Source: Mycolicibacterium nivoides (lineage in GTDB: Bacteria; Actinomycetota; Actinomycetes; Mycobacteriales; Mycobacteriaceae). From it: a stretch of DNA of 64,000 bases. The notes under the pieces were generated by a model that was not told the DNA's origin, made no database searches, and saw nothing but the letters and a program-made list of their open reading frames with translations. This document shows, in pieces, positions 54,455-63,869 of the stretch. Position 1 is the first letter of the stretch. Every line of letters begins with the position of its first letter. The stretch lies in the NCBI RefSeq assembly GCF_003855255.1, contig NZ_CP034072.1:5233605-5297604 (forward strand), written 5' to 3'. A program made the translations under genes and the position numbers.

Positions 54455-54763
54455 TCAGCGCGCCGGTGTGGCCAACGGCCAGCCGACCGAAGCCAGGCGC
54501 GAGGCCACCTGCTGGATCTCTTCGGGATTCGGTTCCTTCTCGATGATCGACTGGACCGCGTCGCGAATCTCACCCTCGGTCACCGGGGTATCACCGTCGT
54601 TGGCCCGCAGGATCGCCTGTGCGGCCTGAATCACCTCGTCCTCGGACAGTGAACGCTTGAGCAGCGCCAACAGTGCGAAGTAGTCCTTCGGCGGCACGCC
54701 CTCGGGGTAACCCTTGTGCAGCCACGTGAGCACGTTCTCCATGTAGCCGGCAGATTCGGTCAT
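54455..54763 (-). CDS. DUF3349 domain protein (Rv0543c-like)
   Basis: 102-residue small helical protein with the family motif GYPEGVPPKDYFALLALL; order matches Rv0543c. Function unknown. It follows the small membrane protein gene by 8 bp and pitA by more, in one likely transcript. A second DUF3349 paralog lies at 56604 on the other side of pitA. Confidence 0.85.
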   Translation of the reverse strand: MTESAGYMENVLTWLHKGYPEGVPPKDYFALLALLKRSLSEDEVIQAAQAILRANDGDTPVTEGEIRDAVQSIIEKEPNPEEIQQVASRLASVGWPLATPAR

Positions 54764-54771
54764 GTGTCAGC

Positions 54772-55056
54772 TCACTTACCCGGGACGAAGGGGACGGGGT
54801 TGAATCCGAAATGGTGAATGATCGTGGTCTTGGTGATCCAGAGGATCGCGATCACGATCACCGCCGCGACGATGGCGAACAGCAGCAGACCGAGGGCCTT
54901 GAGCGCGGGGTTGGGCGCCACCACGGTGCCGTCCTCGTGCGTTCCACCGGCGCCGTTGGAGAAGGCCACCAGACCCGTGGCGAACACCGCAGGCAGGCCG
55001 GCGCCGAGGATCAACCCCACGACCAGCACCTTGAAGATGGATTCCAGATAAATCAT
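54772..55056 (-). CDS. Small membrane protein (Rv0544c-like)
   Basis: 94 residues with two hydrophobic helices (about 8-30 and 53-75). Between them is an acidic loop (HEDGTVV). Order matches Rv0544c between pitA and the DUF3349 gene. Function unknown; may assist PitA or the envelope. Confidence 0.8.
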   Translation of the reverse strand: MIYLESIFKVLVVGLILGAGLPAVFATGLVAFSNGAGGTHEDGTVVAPNPALKALGLLLFAIVAAVIVIAILWITKTTIIHHFGFNPVPFVPGK

Positions 55057-55081
55057 CAGCAGATTCCTTAGTCAGATCCGG

Positions 55082-56338
55082 TCAGACCGCGGCTTTGTCG
55101 GTGCTGGGCTTGGCGGGCTTGGCAGCCTCGCGGATTTCCGCGGGCACAACCGAGTTGGTGGAGGAATCCCAATCGGCGTTGACGTTCTTGTGGTCGACCT
55201 TCTGCTGCTGGGCGCGCCACCACATGTAGCCGGACAGGGCGATCAGGATCAGGAAGATCAGGCCGTCGCCGGCCAGCGCCGCGCCGGTGAGCGCCTCGAC
55301 CCCGTGCGAGAGCCAGAAGGCCAGCGCGCCGACGAGGCCGGCGGCGGGGAGGGTGATCAGCCATGCCATCGCCATGCGGCCGGCAACCGCCCAGCGCACC
55401 TCCGCGCCCGGCTTACCGACGCCGCTGCCGAGGATCGAGCCCGTGGCGACGTGGGTGGTGGACAGGGCCATACCGGCGGCGCTGGAGCTGAGGATGATTG
55501 CGGCCGAGGATGCTTCAGCCGCCAGGCCCTGCGGGGACTCGATCTCGACCAGACCCTTGCCCAGGGTGCGGATGACGCGCCATCCGCCGATGTAGGTGCC
55601 CAGGCCGATAGCAAGGGCGCAAGAGGCGATGATCCAGAACGGCAGGCCGTTCTCCTTCACATCGCCGGTGAGGTGGCCGGTGGTGATGAGCGCGAGCGCG
55701 ATGACACCCATGGTCTTCTGAGCGTCATTCGTGCCGTGTGACAGGGCGACCAGTGAGGCGGTGGCGATCTGGCCCCAGCGGAAACCCTGCTCACGACGCT
55801 GCTTGAGCACGTTGCGGGTGATGCGGTAGACCAGCCAGGTTCCAGCGGCCGCGACGAGGCAGGCGATGAACGGAGCGGCGATCGCGGGGATGAGCACCTT
55901 CTGAACGACGCCGGACCAGTTGACCCCGGCCAACCCGATGGCAGCCAGGCCGGCACCGATCAGCCCGCCGAAGAGCGCATGCGACGAGCTGGAAGGGATG
56001 CCGAAGAGCCAGGTCAGGAGGTTCCAGAGGATGCCGCCGATGAGGCCGGCGAAGATGATGGTGAGGCCGGTCGAGGCATCGATACCCGATACCAGCGACC
56101 CCGTCTTGCTGTCCTGAATCTTGAGCACCGACGTGGTCACGGTCACGGCGACCTCGACCGAGAGGAACGCGCCGACCAGGTTGAGGACACCCGCAAGGAT
56201 CACGGCGGTCTTCGGCTTCAACGCCCCGGTGGCGATCGATGTCGCCATCGCGTTTCCGGTGTCGTGAAAGCCGTTTGTGAAATCGAAGGCCAATGCTGTT
56301 GCTATCAGCAACACCAGAATGATCAGCTCAGCGCTCAT
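55082..56338 (-). CDS. pitA: Low-affinity inorganic phosphate transporter PitA
   Basis: 418-residue PiT-family carrier (H+/metal-phosphate symport). The PiT signature repeats GFHDTGNAMATSIATGAL at the N-terminus and SHGTNDAQKTMGVIAL in the second half are present, with about ten helices. MSAELIILVLL at 56338 gives the length of Rv0545c (about 417); the frame is open to 56428. A possible PHO box lies about 85 bp upstream. Confidence 0.92.
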   Translation of the reverse strand: MSAELIILVLLIATALAFDFTNGFHDTGNAMATSIATGALKPKTAVILAGVLNLVGAFLSVEVAVTVTTSVLKIQDSKTGSLVSGIDASTGLTIIFAGLIGGILWNLLTWLFGIPSSSSHALFGGLIGAGLAAIGLAGVNWSGVVQKVLIPAIAAPFIACLVAAAGTWLVYRITRNVLKQRREQGFRWGQIATASLVALSHGTNDAQKTMGVIALALITTGHLTGDVKENGLPFWIIASCALAIGLGTYIGGWRVIRTLGKGLVEIESPQGLAAEASSAAIILSSSAAGMALSTTHVATGSILGSGVGKPGAEVRWAVAGRMAMAWLITLPAAGLVGALAFWLSHGVEALTGAALAGDGLIFLILIALSGYMWWRAQQQKVDHKNVNADWDSSTNSVVPAEIREAAKPAKPSTDKAAV

Positions 56339-56422
56339 GGCGGTAATTCTGTAGGACCATTGGCGATTTTGACCAGCCGGAAACTCCGCGCTGACCTGGG
56401 AATTCGGATACGCTACGGATGA

Positions 56423-56444
56423 GTTCACCCAGTGTTCATCTAGC
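56423..56444 (+). promoter_or_regulatory. Candidate PHO box (11-nt direct repeats)
   Basis: GTTCACCCAGT and GTTCATCTAGC are two consecutive 11-nt units starting GTTCA, the form recognised by PhoP/RegX3-type phosphate regulators in actinobacteria. It lies in the divergent region between pitA and the DUF3349 gene. Two units only. Confidence 0.5.
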
Positions 56445-56603
56445 CAACCCGGTTTGTTCGCCGGGCGGGTTTGCCGTTCCCTGCGCGGCCGATAAATTCA
56501 CTGCGAGCCAGAGTCGGCTGGCACTACTACCATCAATGCGGTCTTCCGGCTCAAACTCGTATGGCCGGAGGAACCTCGCTCGGGTGCATCAGGAGTAGGC
56601 ACA

Positions 56604-56966
56604 GTGAACGCTTTTCTCGCGAAGATCGCGGCCTGGCTGAATGCCGGGTACCCGGAGGGGGTGCCCGGACCAGACCGGGTGCCGCTGTTGGCGCTGCTGG
56701 CGCGGCGCCTGACCAACGACGAAGTCAAGGCGGTCGCACGGGATCTCATCGATCGCGGTGACTTCGATCACATCGACATCGGTGTGCTGATCACCCAGAT
56801 CACCGATGAACTGCCCCGCGCCGAAGACGTCGAGCGGGTACGCGAGCGACTGGCGGCCAAGGGATGGCCGTTGGACGATCCGCGCGATGCCGAGGATGCC
56901 GGCGACGCCGACCATCCCACCGGTAACAACGGGGACGACCCGAAAGAGCCAGGGGGCCCGGCATAG
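56604..56966 (+). CDS. DUF3349 domain protein, second copy
   Basis: 120 residues. The DUF3349 motif GYPEGVPGPDRVPLLALLARRL parallels the copy at 54455. It has an extra acidic/Gly-rich tail (DAEDAGDADH, DDPKEPGGP). AGGAG ribosome site before a GTG start. It directly precedes menE. Function unknown; not found next to menE in M. tuberculosis as far as I recall. Confidence 0.8.
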   Translation: MNAFLAKIAAWLNAGYPEGVPGPDRVPLLALLARRLTNDEVKAVARDLIDRGDFDHIDIGVLITQITDELPRAEDVERVRERLAAKGWPLDDPRDAEDAGDADHPTGNNGDDPKEPGGPA

Positions 56967-57007
56967 CCGTCCTCCGCCCCGTCACCGTCGGATCCACGAC
57001 GGATACG

Positions 57008-58102
57008 TTGCTGGCAGTGCTCGATGACGTACTGACCGGACGCGCGTCGGCGATCCTGCCCGTCCCCGCCGACGACGAGCGTCAGAGTTCGTTGCTGACA
57101 ACCACTTTGCGCGCCGGGGAAGAAATCGACGACGACGTCGCCGTGGTGATCTCGACCTCGGGCACCACCGGCAAACCCAAGGGCGCGCTGCTGACGGCCG
57201 ATGCGCTGCGGGCCAGTGCCGCCGCCACCCACGCGCGGCTGGGCGGTGACGGGCGGTGGCTGCTCGCCCTGCCCGCCTATCACATCGCAGGGCTGCAGGT
57301 TCTGGTGCGCAGCGCGCTGGCCGGCACCGCGCCCGTCGGCGTCGCGGCCTCCTTCGATCCGGGCGATTTGCCTTCTGCGGTGGCCGCTTTGGGCAGTGGC
57401 CGCCGCTATGCGTCACTGGTGGCGGTGCAGTTGGACAAGTCCCTGCGCCACCCGGCCGCCGCGGAGGCGCTGGCCGACCTCGACGCCGTCCTGATCGGCG
57501 GTGGGCCGATGCCGGCCGGGGTGGCCGAACGCGCGGAGGCGGCAGGGGTGAACGTGGTGCGCACCTACGGGATGAGCGAGACCGCGGGTGGCTGTGTGTA
57601 CGACGGCGTGGCGCTCGACGGGGTGAAGGTGCGCGTCGATAACGCCCGCATCCTGCTGGGCGGCGCCACCGTGGCCCGGGGCTATCGCAACCCGATCAGC
57701 CCCGACCCGTTCGCCGAGCCCGGCTGGTTCCGCACCGACGACCTTGGCACCGTGGATGATTCGAGTGTGTTACGGGTTCTGGGCCGGGTCGACGACGCGG
57801 TCAGCACCGGCGGGTTGACGGTGCTGCCACAACTGGTCGAATCGGCGCTGGCCGGCCATCCGGCGATCGCCGAGTGCGCGGTCTTCGGGGTCCCCGACGA
57901 GCGTCTCGGTCAGCGAGTGGTGGCCGCGCTGGTACTCACCCCAGGTTCATCGGCCCCCGATGTGGCCCAGTTGCGCGACCACGTGGCGCAGACCCTCGAT
58001 GCCACCGCGGCGCCACGAGAGGTGCACGTCGTCGACGAGTTGCCCCGTCGCGGCATCGGCAAGCTCGACCGGCGCACGCTCGCCGCCCGTTACACGGGCT
58101 GA
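57008..58102 (+). CDS. menE: o-Succinylbenzoate-CoA ligase
   Basis: 364-residue AMP-forming ligase of the menaquinone pathway, short form without a full N-terminal domain. STSGTTGKPKGALL, TYGMSETAGGCVYDG, RTDDLG, GRVDDAVSTGGLT and the catalytic lysine in GIGKLDRRTL are complete. The TTG at 57008 is the first canonical start after a stop, but codons upstream (AVLRPVTVG) look protein-like and no canonical start precedes them. Length agrees with Rv0542c. Confidence 0.9.
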   Translation: MLAVLDDVLTGRASAILPVPADDERQSSLLTTTLRAGEEIDDDVAVVISTSGTTGKPKGALLTADALRASAAATHARLGGDGRWLLALPAYHIAGLQVLVRSALAGTAPVGVAASFDPGDLPSAVAALGSGRRYASLVAVQLDKSLRHPAAAEALADLDAVLIGGGPMPAGVAERAEAAGVNVVRTYGMSETAGGCVYDGVALDGVKVRVDNARILLGGATVARGYRNPISPDPFAEPGWFRTDDLGTVDDSSVLRVLGRVDDAVSTGGLTVLPQLVESALAGHPAIAECAVFGVPDERLGQRVVAALVLTPGSSAPDVAQLRDHVAQTLDATAAPREVHVVDELPRRGIGKLDRRTLAARYTG

Positions 58103-58169
58103 GCTCGGGCGCCGGCCGCCGAACCCTTCGGCACGACAATTCAGTCGCCGGCTTGGGCATGATGGAGAT

Positions 58170-58784
58170 ATGCGCCGAGAAGTGACCTCCGCGGATGAGC
58201 TGCGTGCCATCGTCGGGCAACCCACCGCAGCCGTCGCCAAGAAGGTGACCGACCGACTGTCGGAAGCCCAGCAGATCTGGCTCAAGCAGTCGCCGCTGGG
58301 CTTCGTGGCGACCACCGATGCCCACGGCCGCGTCGACGTCTCCCCCAAGGGGGATCCGCCGGGTTTCGTCCAGATCATCGACGACACCACGATCGCGATC
58401 CCGGAGCGGCCCGGCAACCGGCGCGTCGACGGCTTCCTCAACGTGCTGCAGCGCCCGCACGTGGGCACGGTGTTCGTCATTCCCGGTCGCGGTGACACGC
58501 TGCGAATCAACGGCACTGCCCGGATACTTTCCGACGCAGACTATTTCGATGCCATGGCGGTGGACGGCAAGCGTCCGATCCTGGCATTGGAAATCGCGAT
58601 CGAAGAGGTGTTCTTCCACTGCCCAAAGGCATTCCTGCGCTCTGAGACCTGGAAGCCCGAGAGCTGGAATCCGACGGCGGTGCCCTCGGTGGCGCAGATG
58701 GCGAAAGCTTTCAAGCCCGATCAGAGCCAGGAGGAACTCGACGCGTATTACAGCGAGGACAACCTGCGCAAGATCCTCTACTGA
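58170..58784 (+). CDS. Pyridoxamine 5'-phosphate oxidase-like protein (FMN-binding)
   Basis: 204-residue PPOX-fold protein of the larger DR_2398-like subgroup. PLGFVATTDAHGRVDVSPKGDPPGF (quoted in parts) is the flavin-phosphate region, and the family C-terminus is present (EELDAYYSEDNLRKILY). GGAG 3 nt before the ATG. It converges with the GNAT gene and overlaps it by 7 bp. Substrate unknown. Confidence 0.82.
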   Translation: MRREVTSADELRAIVGQPTAAVAKKVTDRLSEAQQIWLKQSPLGFVATTDAHGRVDVSPKGDPPGFVQIIDDTTIAIPERPGNRRVDGFLNVLQRPHVGTVFVIPGRGDTLRINGTARILSDADYFDAMAVDGKRPILALEIAIEEVFFHCPKAFLRSETWKPESWNPTAVPSVAQMAKAFKPDQSQEELDAYYSEDNLRKILY

Positions 58785-59638
58785 GCCGCCTCAGCCGGCT
58801 TCACCAGGATCGCCCGCGTGTAGAGCAGCTGGAAACCCCGGCGCTGGACGTTGTGCTGGGACTTGGAGCCGGGCGCCGTTGTCACCACGGCGATCTCGCA
58901 TCCGGCGTCGGCAGCCTCGGCCAGCCGCGCCGCCAACAGCGCGGCCTGCACCCCGCGGCGGCGGTAGGCAGGCGCCGTCGCGGCTCCGGCCAGTTGAGCG
59001 ATCGCGCCGGTCAACCGCATCATCCCGCCACCGGCGACGACTCCGTCGCACAGCGCGATATACGCGGTCGCCCCGGCCTTTTCCATGTCCCGCTCGGCCC
59101 GCTCGATGATGTCGGCGGGGAAATGCTCATGGCTGACCGGGCCCTCACCGTCGGGATGGGCGAAGCCCTCCACCACGACGTTCACCCATGCGGTGAGGTC
59201 GTCGGCCCGACGCACCTGCACATCGGTCACCGGCGGGCGCTCGTCGTGAATCGGCCTGCCCAGCACGTTCTCGAACTCGACGAGGCCGTAGCCGCGGCCG
59301 GACAACAACGCGGTGATCTCGGGGTCGGCCAGGTTGGACAGTTCGACCCGGGTGGAACTGCCCCTGGCCGCGAAGGCCCGCTCGATCTCACCCAGCACCG
59401 CTTCATCGGGCAACCCGTCGAAGCCGAGGCCGACCACCTTGTTCATCGGCGATTCCGCCTCGGCGAAACAGGCGTACCCGCCGGCGACGGGCAGGACCAG
59501 CCCGTCGGCGCCACGGTGCCCGGCAGCGTGCGTCGCCGCCGCGATCAGGTCCGCCTCGGCCTTCTCGATACGCCGGGCCAGTTCGACACCGCAGAACAAT
59601 GGATCCGAGCCCGGGTCTGAGTCACCTTTGATAGCCAC
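58778..59638 (-). CDS. GNAT family N-acetyltransferase
   Basis: 286 residues with a degenerate N-terminal domain and a C-terminal GNAT domain: GAATAPAYRRRGVQAALL is motif A (acetyl-CoA binding). Two-domain GNATs of this length occur widely in actinobacteria. GTG start; CACAAT 6 nt upstream may be a leaderless -10. Substrate unknown. Confidence 0.78.
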   Translation of the reverse strand: MAIKGDSDPGSDPLFCGVELARRIEKAEADLIAAATHAAGHRGADGLVLPVAGGYACFAEAESPMNKVVGLGFDGLPDEAVLGEIERAFAARGSSTRVELSNLADPEITALLSGRGYGLVEFENVLGRPIHDERPPVTDVQVRRADDLTAWVNVVVEGFAHPDGEGPVSHEHFPADIIERAERDMEKAGATAYIALCDGVVAGGGMMRLTGAIAQLAGAATAPAYRRRGVQAALLAARLAEAADAGCEIAVVTTAPGSKSQHNVQRRGFQLLYTRAILVKPAEAAQ

Positions 59639-59690
59639 GTCGATATTGTGCCCGCACAGGCTTTTCCGAAACGTGGGGTACCAGCGTCGG

Positions 59691-60353
59691 TCAGCGGGGC
59701 GGCCCTGCGGGTTCCCACGTCTGCATCGCCGTATCGAGCTCGTCGCTGTCGAGTGCCTTCACCGGAATCGGCGCCTGGTCATCGTGCCGGCGCATTCCGT
59801 CCAGAAGCATGGCCACATAACGGCGCCACAAGTCGGCGTCGACATGGCCGGCGAACTCACTCACGGTGCCGGACAGAAGCCCGAACAGCGGCATGTCCGT
59901 GGACGACACCTCCGGACGCAGATAGCCGTCGTTCTGCGCCCGCTCGACCAGTTTGGTCAACACCGGGACGAGGCGCTCCTGGCATGCCTTGACCCGGTCG
60001 CACCCGTAGGCCTTGCTGAACGCGATTTCCCGAAGGCCGCGGTCGGTGGCCGTGATCTCGCACATGCTCTCGACGTACCACGCGAACCCCTGCCATGAAT
60101 CTTCGTGCTGCAGCGCGGATTCAGCCAGCGCGGTGAGCTGTTCCATACCGTCCACGAAGATGGCCCCGATCAGCTCTTCCTTCGTGGCGAAGCGCCGGTA
60201 CACCGTGCCCACCCCGACATTGGCGTAGCGCGCCACGTCGTTCAGCGTCGCCTCAAGACCTTTCTCGGCAAACAGCTCCCTCGCAGCGTCGAGCACCCGC
60301 TGCCGGTTGCGCTCTGCGTCCTTGCGCAGCGCGGGTCTTGTTTCCTCGGTCAT
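59691..60353 (-). CDS. TetR family transcriptional regulator
   Basis: 220 residues. N-terminal HTH: RVLDAARELFAEKGLEATLNDVARYANVGVGTVYRRF. The C-terminal ligand domain is variable. GAGAG ribosome site 3 nt before the ATG. Divergent from mmpS-mmpL with a perfect palindrome between, so it is very likely their repressor, like Rv0678 or other MmpL regulators in principle but of another family. Confidence 0.87.
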   Translation of the reverse strand: MTEETRPALRKDAERNRQRVLDAARELFAEKGLEATLNDVARYANVGVGTVYRRFATKEELIGAIFVDGMEQLTALAESALQHEDSWQGFAWYVESMCEITATDRGLREIAFSKAYGCDRVKACQERLVPVLTKLVERAQNDGYLRPEVSSTDMPLFGLLSGTVSEFAGHVDADLWRRYVAMLLDGMRRHDDQAPIPVKALDSDELDTAMQTWEPAGPPR

Positions 60354-60379
60354 AGCTCTCAGTCCAAGTGATCGGCGTC

Positions 60380-60406
60380 ATAAGTGGATTGATCCTATCC
60401 ACTTAT
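60380..60406. promoter_or_regulatory. Perfect palindromic operator (TetR/mmpSL)
   Basis: ATAAGTGGAT and ATCCACTTAT, 10-bp arms with a 7-nt spacer (TGATCCT), between the TetR gene and mmpS. It has the same 10-7-10 layout as the mce palindrome but a different sequence. Confidence 0.7.
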
Positions 60407-60543
60407 TCGGCTAACTTTACCCCTCGAAGTGCGTAGGCCACCTAATAGCAGGGTTGTCGCGATCGCATCGAAATGTCGGGAGGCCCACCAGTGACACCTG
60501 TCATCGATATGCCCGCTGCGGGCCTCCCCTCGGGGCAACCGAA

Positions 60544-60969
60544 ATGCTGAGGGCCATCCGCCGAATCTGGCTCCCGGTACTGATCGTCATCGCCATGGGG
60601 GCCGGCGTGCTGATCGTGATGAACGTCCGCAAGGTCTTCGGCGCACATCCGGTCATCATCACCGACACCACGTCGGACAACGCCGAAGACTTCAATCCCA
60701 AGTTCGTGAAGTACGAGATCTTCGGTAACGGCGGCACAGCCGTCATCAACTACATGGACCTCGAAGGCAAACCCCAGCGCACGGGAACCGTGCCGCTGCC
60801 TTGGACTTTGACGCTGCAAACCACGTTGCCATCGGTGCAGCCCAACATCATGGCCCAAGGCGACGGGGACAGCATCAGTTGCCGAGTCACCGTCGATGAC
60901 CAGGTCAAAGAAGAGAGAACGGCTACTGGATTGAACGCACAAACCTTCTGCTTTGTGAAGGCAGCATGA
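60544..60969 (+). CDS. MmpS family transport accessory protein
   Basis: 141 residues. One membrane helix (about 9-28), then an extracytoplasmic beta-rich MmpS domain ([29 protein letters not shown]). ATG at 60544 gives the family length of about 140; the frame is open to 60454. The stop overlaps the mmpL start (ATGA). Partner of MmpL in siderophore, glycopeptidolipid or drug export. Confidence 0.88.
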   Translation: MLRAIRRIWLPVLIVIAMGAGVLIVMNVRKVFGAHPVIITDTTSDNAEDFNPKFVKYEIFGNGGTAVINYMDLEGKPQRTGTVPLPWTLTLQTTLPSVQPNIMAQGDGDSISCRVTVDDQVKEERTATGLNAQTFCFVKAA

Positions 60970-63869
60970 GCGCGCCCACGGACGACACCCCGACCGACGC
61001 CATCGCAACCGGCCGCCACGCGGCACCTCCGCGGCCGGCGATCCCACGATTCATCCGGACGCTCGCCCTGCCGATCATCCTGGCGTGGATCGTGATCGTC
61101 GCACTGCTCAACACCGTCGTGCCGCAGCTCGAGGTCGTCGGAAAGATGCGCGCGGTGTCGATGAGTCCCAACGACGCGCCGTCGATGATCGCCATCAAAG
61201 AGGTCGGCAAGAAGTTCCAGGAGTACGACACCAGTAGCTCGGTGATGGTCGTGCTCGAAGGCGACAAGCCGCTGGGCGTCGAAGCGCACGTGTTCTACGA
61301 CCAGATGGTCCGTGACCTGCGCGCCGATACCACCCACGTGCAGCATGTGCAGGACTTCTGGGGCGACACCCTGACCGCCAAGGGCGCCCAGAGCCGCGAC
61401 GGCAAGGCCGCCTACGTGCAGGTCTACATCGCCGGCGACCAGGGCGAGACGCTGGCCAACGAATCGGTCGAGGCGGTGCGGCGCATCGCCACCGAAAGCC
61501 CCGCGCCCGATGGCGTGAAGGCGTATGTGACGGGATCGGCAGCCTCCAGCACCGACCAGAACATCGTCGGCGACGAGAGCATGCAGATGATCGAGCTCGT
61601 CACCTTCGGCGTCATCGCGGTGATGCTGCTGGGGGTCTACCGGTCGATCATCACCACGTTGATCGTGCTGGTGATGGTCGTACTCGAATTGTCCGGCGCC
61701 CGTGGCCTGGTCGCGTTACTGGGCTATCACAACTTCTTCGGTCTCACCACGTTCGCGACCAACATGCTGGTGACCTTGGCCATCGCCGCGGCGACCGACT
61801 ACGCGATCTTCCTGATCGGCCGATATCAGGAAGCACGAAGAGCCGGCGAGGACAAAGAAGCGGCCTACTACGACATGTTCCACGGCACGGCTCACGTCGT
61901 GCTCGCGTCCGGCCTGACCATCGCCGGTGCGACGTTCTGCCTGCACTTCACCCGCCTGCCGTACTTCCAGACCATGGGTATCCCACTGGCGATCGGAATG
62001 ACCATGGTGGTCGCCATGGCGCTGACCTTGGGGCCGGCCGTCATCTCGGTGGCCAGCCGGTTCGGCAAGATCCTTGAGCCCAAGCGGTTTTCGAAGTCCC
62101 GTGGATGGCACCGGATCGGCACTGCCACCGTCCGCTGGCCGGGCGCAATCCTGGTGTGCGCCATCGTCGCAGCGTTGGTCGGCCTGCTCGCCCTGCCCGG
62201 CTATCACACCACCTACAACGACCGCATCTTCCTGCCCAAGGACGTCGGGACGAACGTCGGATACGACGCCGCGTTCCGGCACTTCTCGCAGGCCAAGATG
62301 AACCCGGACCTGATGATGATCGAGTCCGACCGGGATCTGCGGAACCCAGCGGATTTCCTGGTGATCGACAAGATCGCCAAGGCCCTCAAGGGCGTGCACG
62401 GTATCGCCCAGGTGCAGACCATCACCCGTCCCGACGGCGAGCCGATCAAGCACTCGACGATCCCGTACACGCTGGGCCAGAGCGGCACGACCCAGCTGAT
62501 GAACAACGACTACCTGCAGAGCAATCTGGACAACATCCTCAAACAGGCCAACGATCTGCAGAACAGCATCGACTCGATGACCGAGATGATGAGCATCCAA
62601 ACGGATCTCGCGGCGGTGTCGCAGCGCATGGCCGACAAGATGAAGACCACGTCGGGCGACATGTCCGACGTCCGGGACCACCTGGCGGACTTCGACGACC
62701 AGTTCCGGCCGTTGCGCAACTACCTCTACTGGGAGCCGCACTGCTTCGACATTCCGATGTGCTGGTCCATGAGGTCGATCTTCGACGCACTCGACGGCAT
62801 CAACACGATGTCCGACGACTTCCAGGACCTGGTTCCCGAGATGCAGCGGATGGCCGACCTGATGCCCCGGATGGTCGCCGTGTTGCCTGCGCAGATCCAG
62901 ACCATGAAGAACCAGAAGCAGATCCTGCTGAACCAGTACCAGGTGCAGAAGGCCCAACAGGACCAGACGATGGCGATGCAGAACACCGCCACCGCCATGA
63001 GCGAAGCGTTCGATACGGCCAAGAACGACGATTCGTTCTACCTGCCACCGGAGGCGTTCGGGACCGACGACTTCCAGCGCGGCCTCAAGCTGTTCATGTC
63101 GCCTGACGGACATGCGGTGCGGTTCACCATCATTCACCAGGGTGATCCGCTGACTCCCGAAGGCACCGCACGTATCGCACCGCTCAAGATCGCAGCGGCC
63201 GACGCCATCAAGGGGACCCCGCTCGAGGGATCCAAGATCTACCTCGGCGGCAGCTCGGCGACCTACAACGACATGCAGCAGGGCGCCGACTACGACCTGA
63301 TCATCGTCGCCGCGGCGGCACTGATCCTGATTTTCATCATCATGTTGGTGCTCACCCGTGCCGTGGTGGCCTCGGCGGTGATCGTCGGCACGGTGGTGCT
63401 GAGTCTGGCCTCGGCCTTCGGGCTGTCGGTACTGCTCTGGCAGCACATCGTGGGAATCCCCTTGCACTGGATGGTGATGCCGATGTCGGTCATCGTCCTG
63501 CTGGCCGTGGGCGCGGACTACAACCTGCTGCTCGTCTCACGAATAAAGGAGGAGATCCACGCCGGGCTGAAGACCGGGATCATCCGGGCCATGGTCGGCA
63601 CCGGTGCCGTGGTGACCTCCGCAGGCTTGGTCTTCGCATTCACCATGGCGTCGATGGCAGTCAGCAGCCTGATCGTCATCGGTCAGGTCGGCACGACCAT
63701 CGGCCTGGGCCTACTATTCGACACCCTCGTCGTCAGATCGCTGATGACACCGTCCATCGCCACGCTGCTCGGGCGCTGGTTCTGGTGGCCGCAACGCGTC
63801 CGTCAGCGTCCGGTGCCCCAGCCCTGGCCGAAGCCCATTCAGCGCGAACCCGAGGAGGCCCTGGTCTGA
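60966..63869 (+). CDS. MmpL family RND transporter
   Basis: 967-residue RND permease with about 12 helices. Two proton-relay segments: [17 protein letters not shown] (helix 4) and [15 protein letters not shown] (helix 10), each with the conserved Asp-Tyr pair. Large periplasmic loops and a long coiled-coil region (about 500-690, [28 protein letters not shown]) are typical of the MmpL4/MmpL5 group that works with MmpS. Cargo could be siderophore, glycopeptidolipid or a drug; not determinable. Confidence 0.92.
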   Translation: MSAPTDDTPTDAIATGRHAAPPRPAIPRFIRTLALPIILAWIVIVALLNTVVPQLEVVGKMRAVSMSPNDAPSMIAIKEVGKKFQEYDTSSSVMVVLEGDKPLGVEAHVFYDQMVRDLRADTTHVQHVQDFWGDTLTAKGAQSRDGKAAYVQVYIAGDQGETLANESVEAVRRIATESPAPDGVKAYVTGSAASSTDQNIVGDESMQMIELVTFGVIAVMLLGVYRSIITTLIVLVMVVLELSGARGLVALLGYHNFFGLTTFATNMLVTLAIAAATDYAIFLIGRYQEARRAGEDKEAAYYDMFHGTAHVVLASGLTIAGATFCLHFTRLPYFQTMGIPLAIGMTMVVAMALTLGPAVISVASRFGKILEPKRFSKSRGWHRIGTATVRWPGAILVCAIVAALVGLLALPGYHTTYNDRIFLPKDVGTNVGYDAAFRHFSQAKMNPDLMMIESDRDLRNPADFLVIDKIAKALKGVHGIAQVQTITRPDGEPIKHSTIPYTLGQSGTTQLMNNDYLQSNLDNILKQANDLQNSIDSMTEMMSIQTDLAAVSQRMADKMKTTSGDMSDVRDHLADFDDQFRPLRNYLYWEPHCFDIPMCWSMRSIFDALDGINTMSDDFQDLVPEMQRMADLMPRMVAVLPAQIQTMKNQKQILLNQYQVQKAQQDQTMAMQNTATAMSEAFDTAKNDDSFYLPPEAFGTDDFQRGLKLFMSPDGHAVRFTIIHQGDPLTPEGTARIAPLKIAAADAIKGTPLEGSKIYLGGSSATYNDMQQGADYDLIIVAAAALILIFIIMLVLTRAVVASAVIVGTVVLSLASAFGLSVLLWQHIVGIPLHWMVMPMSVIVLLAVGADYNLLLVSRIKEEIHAGLKTGIIRAMVGTGAVVTSAGLVFAFTMASMAVSSLIVIGQVGTTIGLGLLFDTLVVRSLMTPSIATLLGRWFWWPQRVRQRPVPQPWPKPIQREPEEALV

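Noticed and set aside
61716..63467. 583-codon minus-strand open frame over mmpL
   Set aside because: Antisense of an intact MmpL gene with strong RND motifs; no family features of its own.
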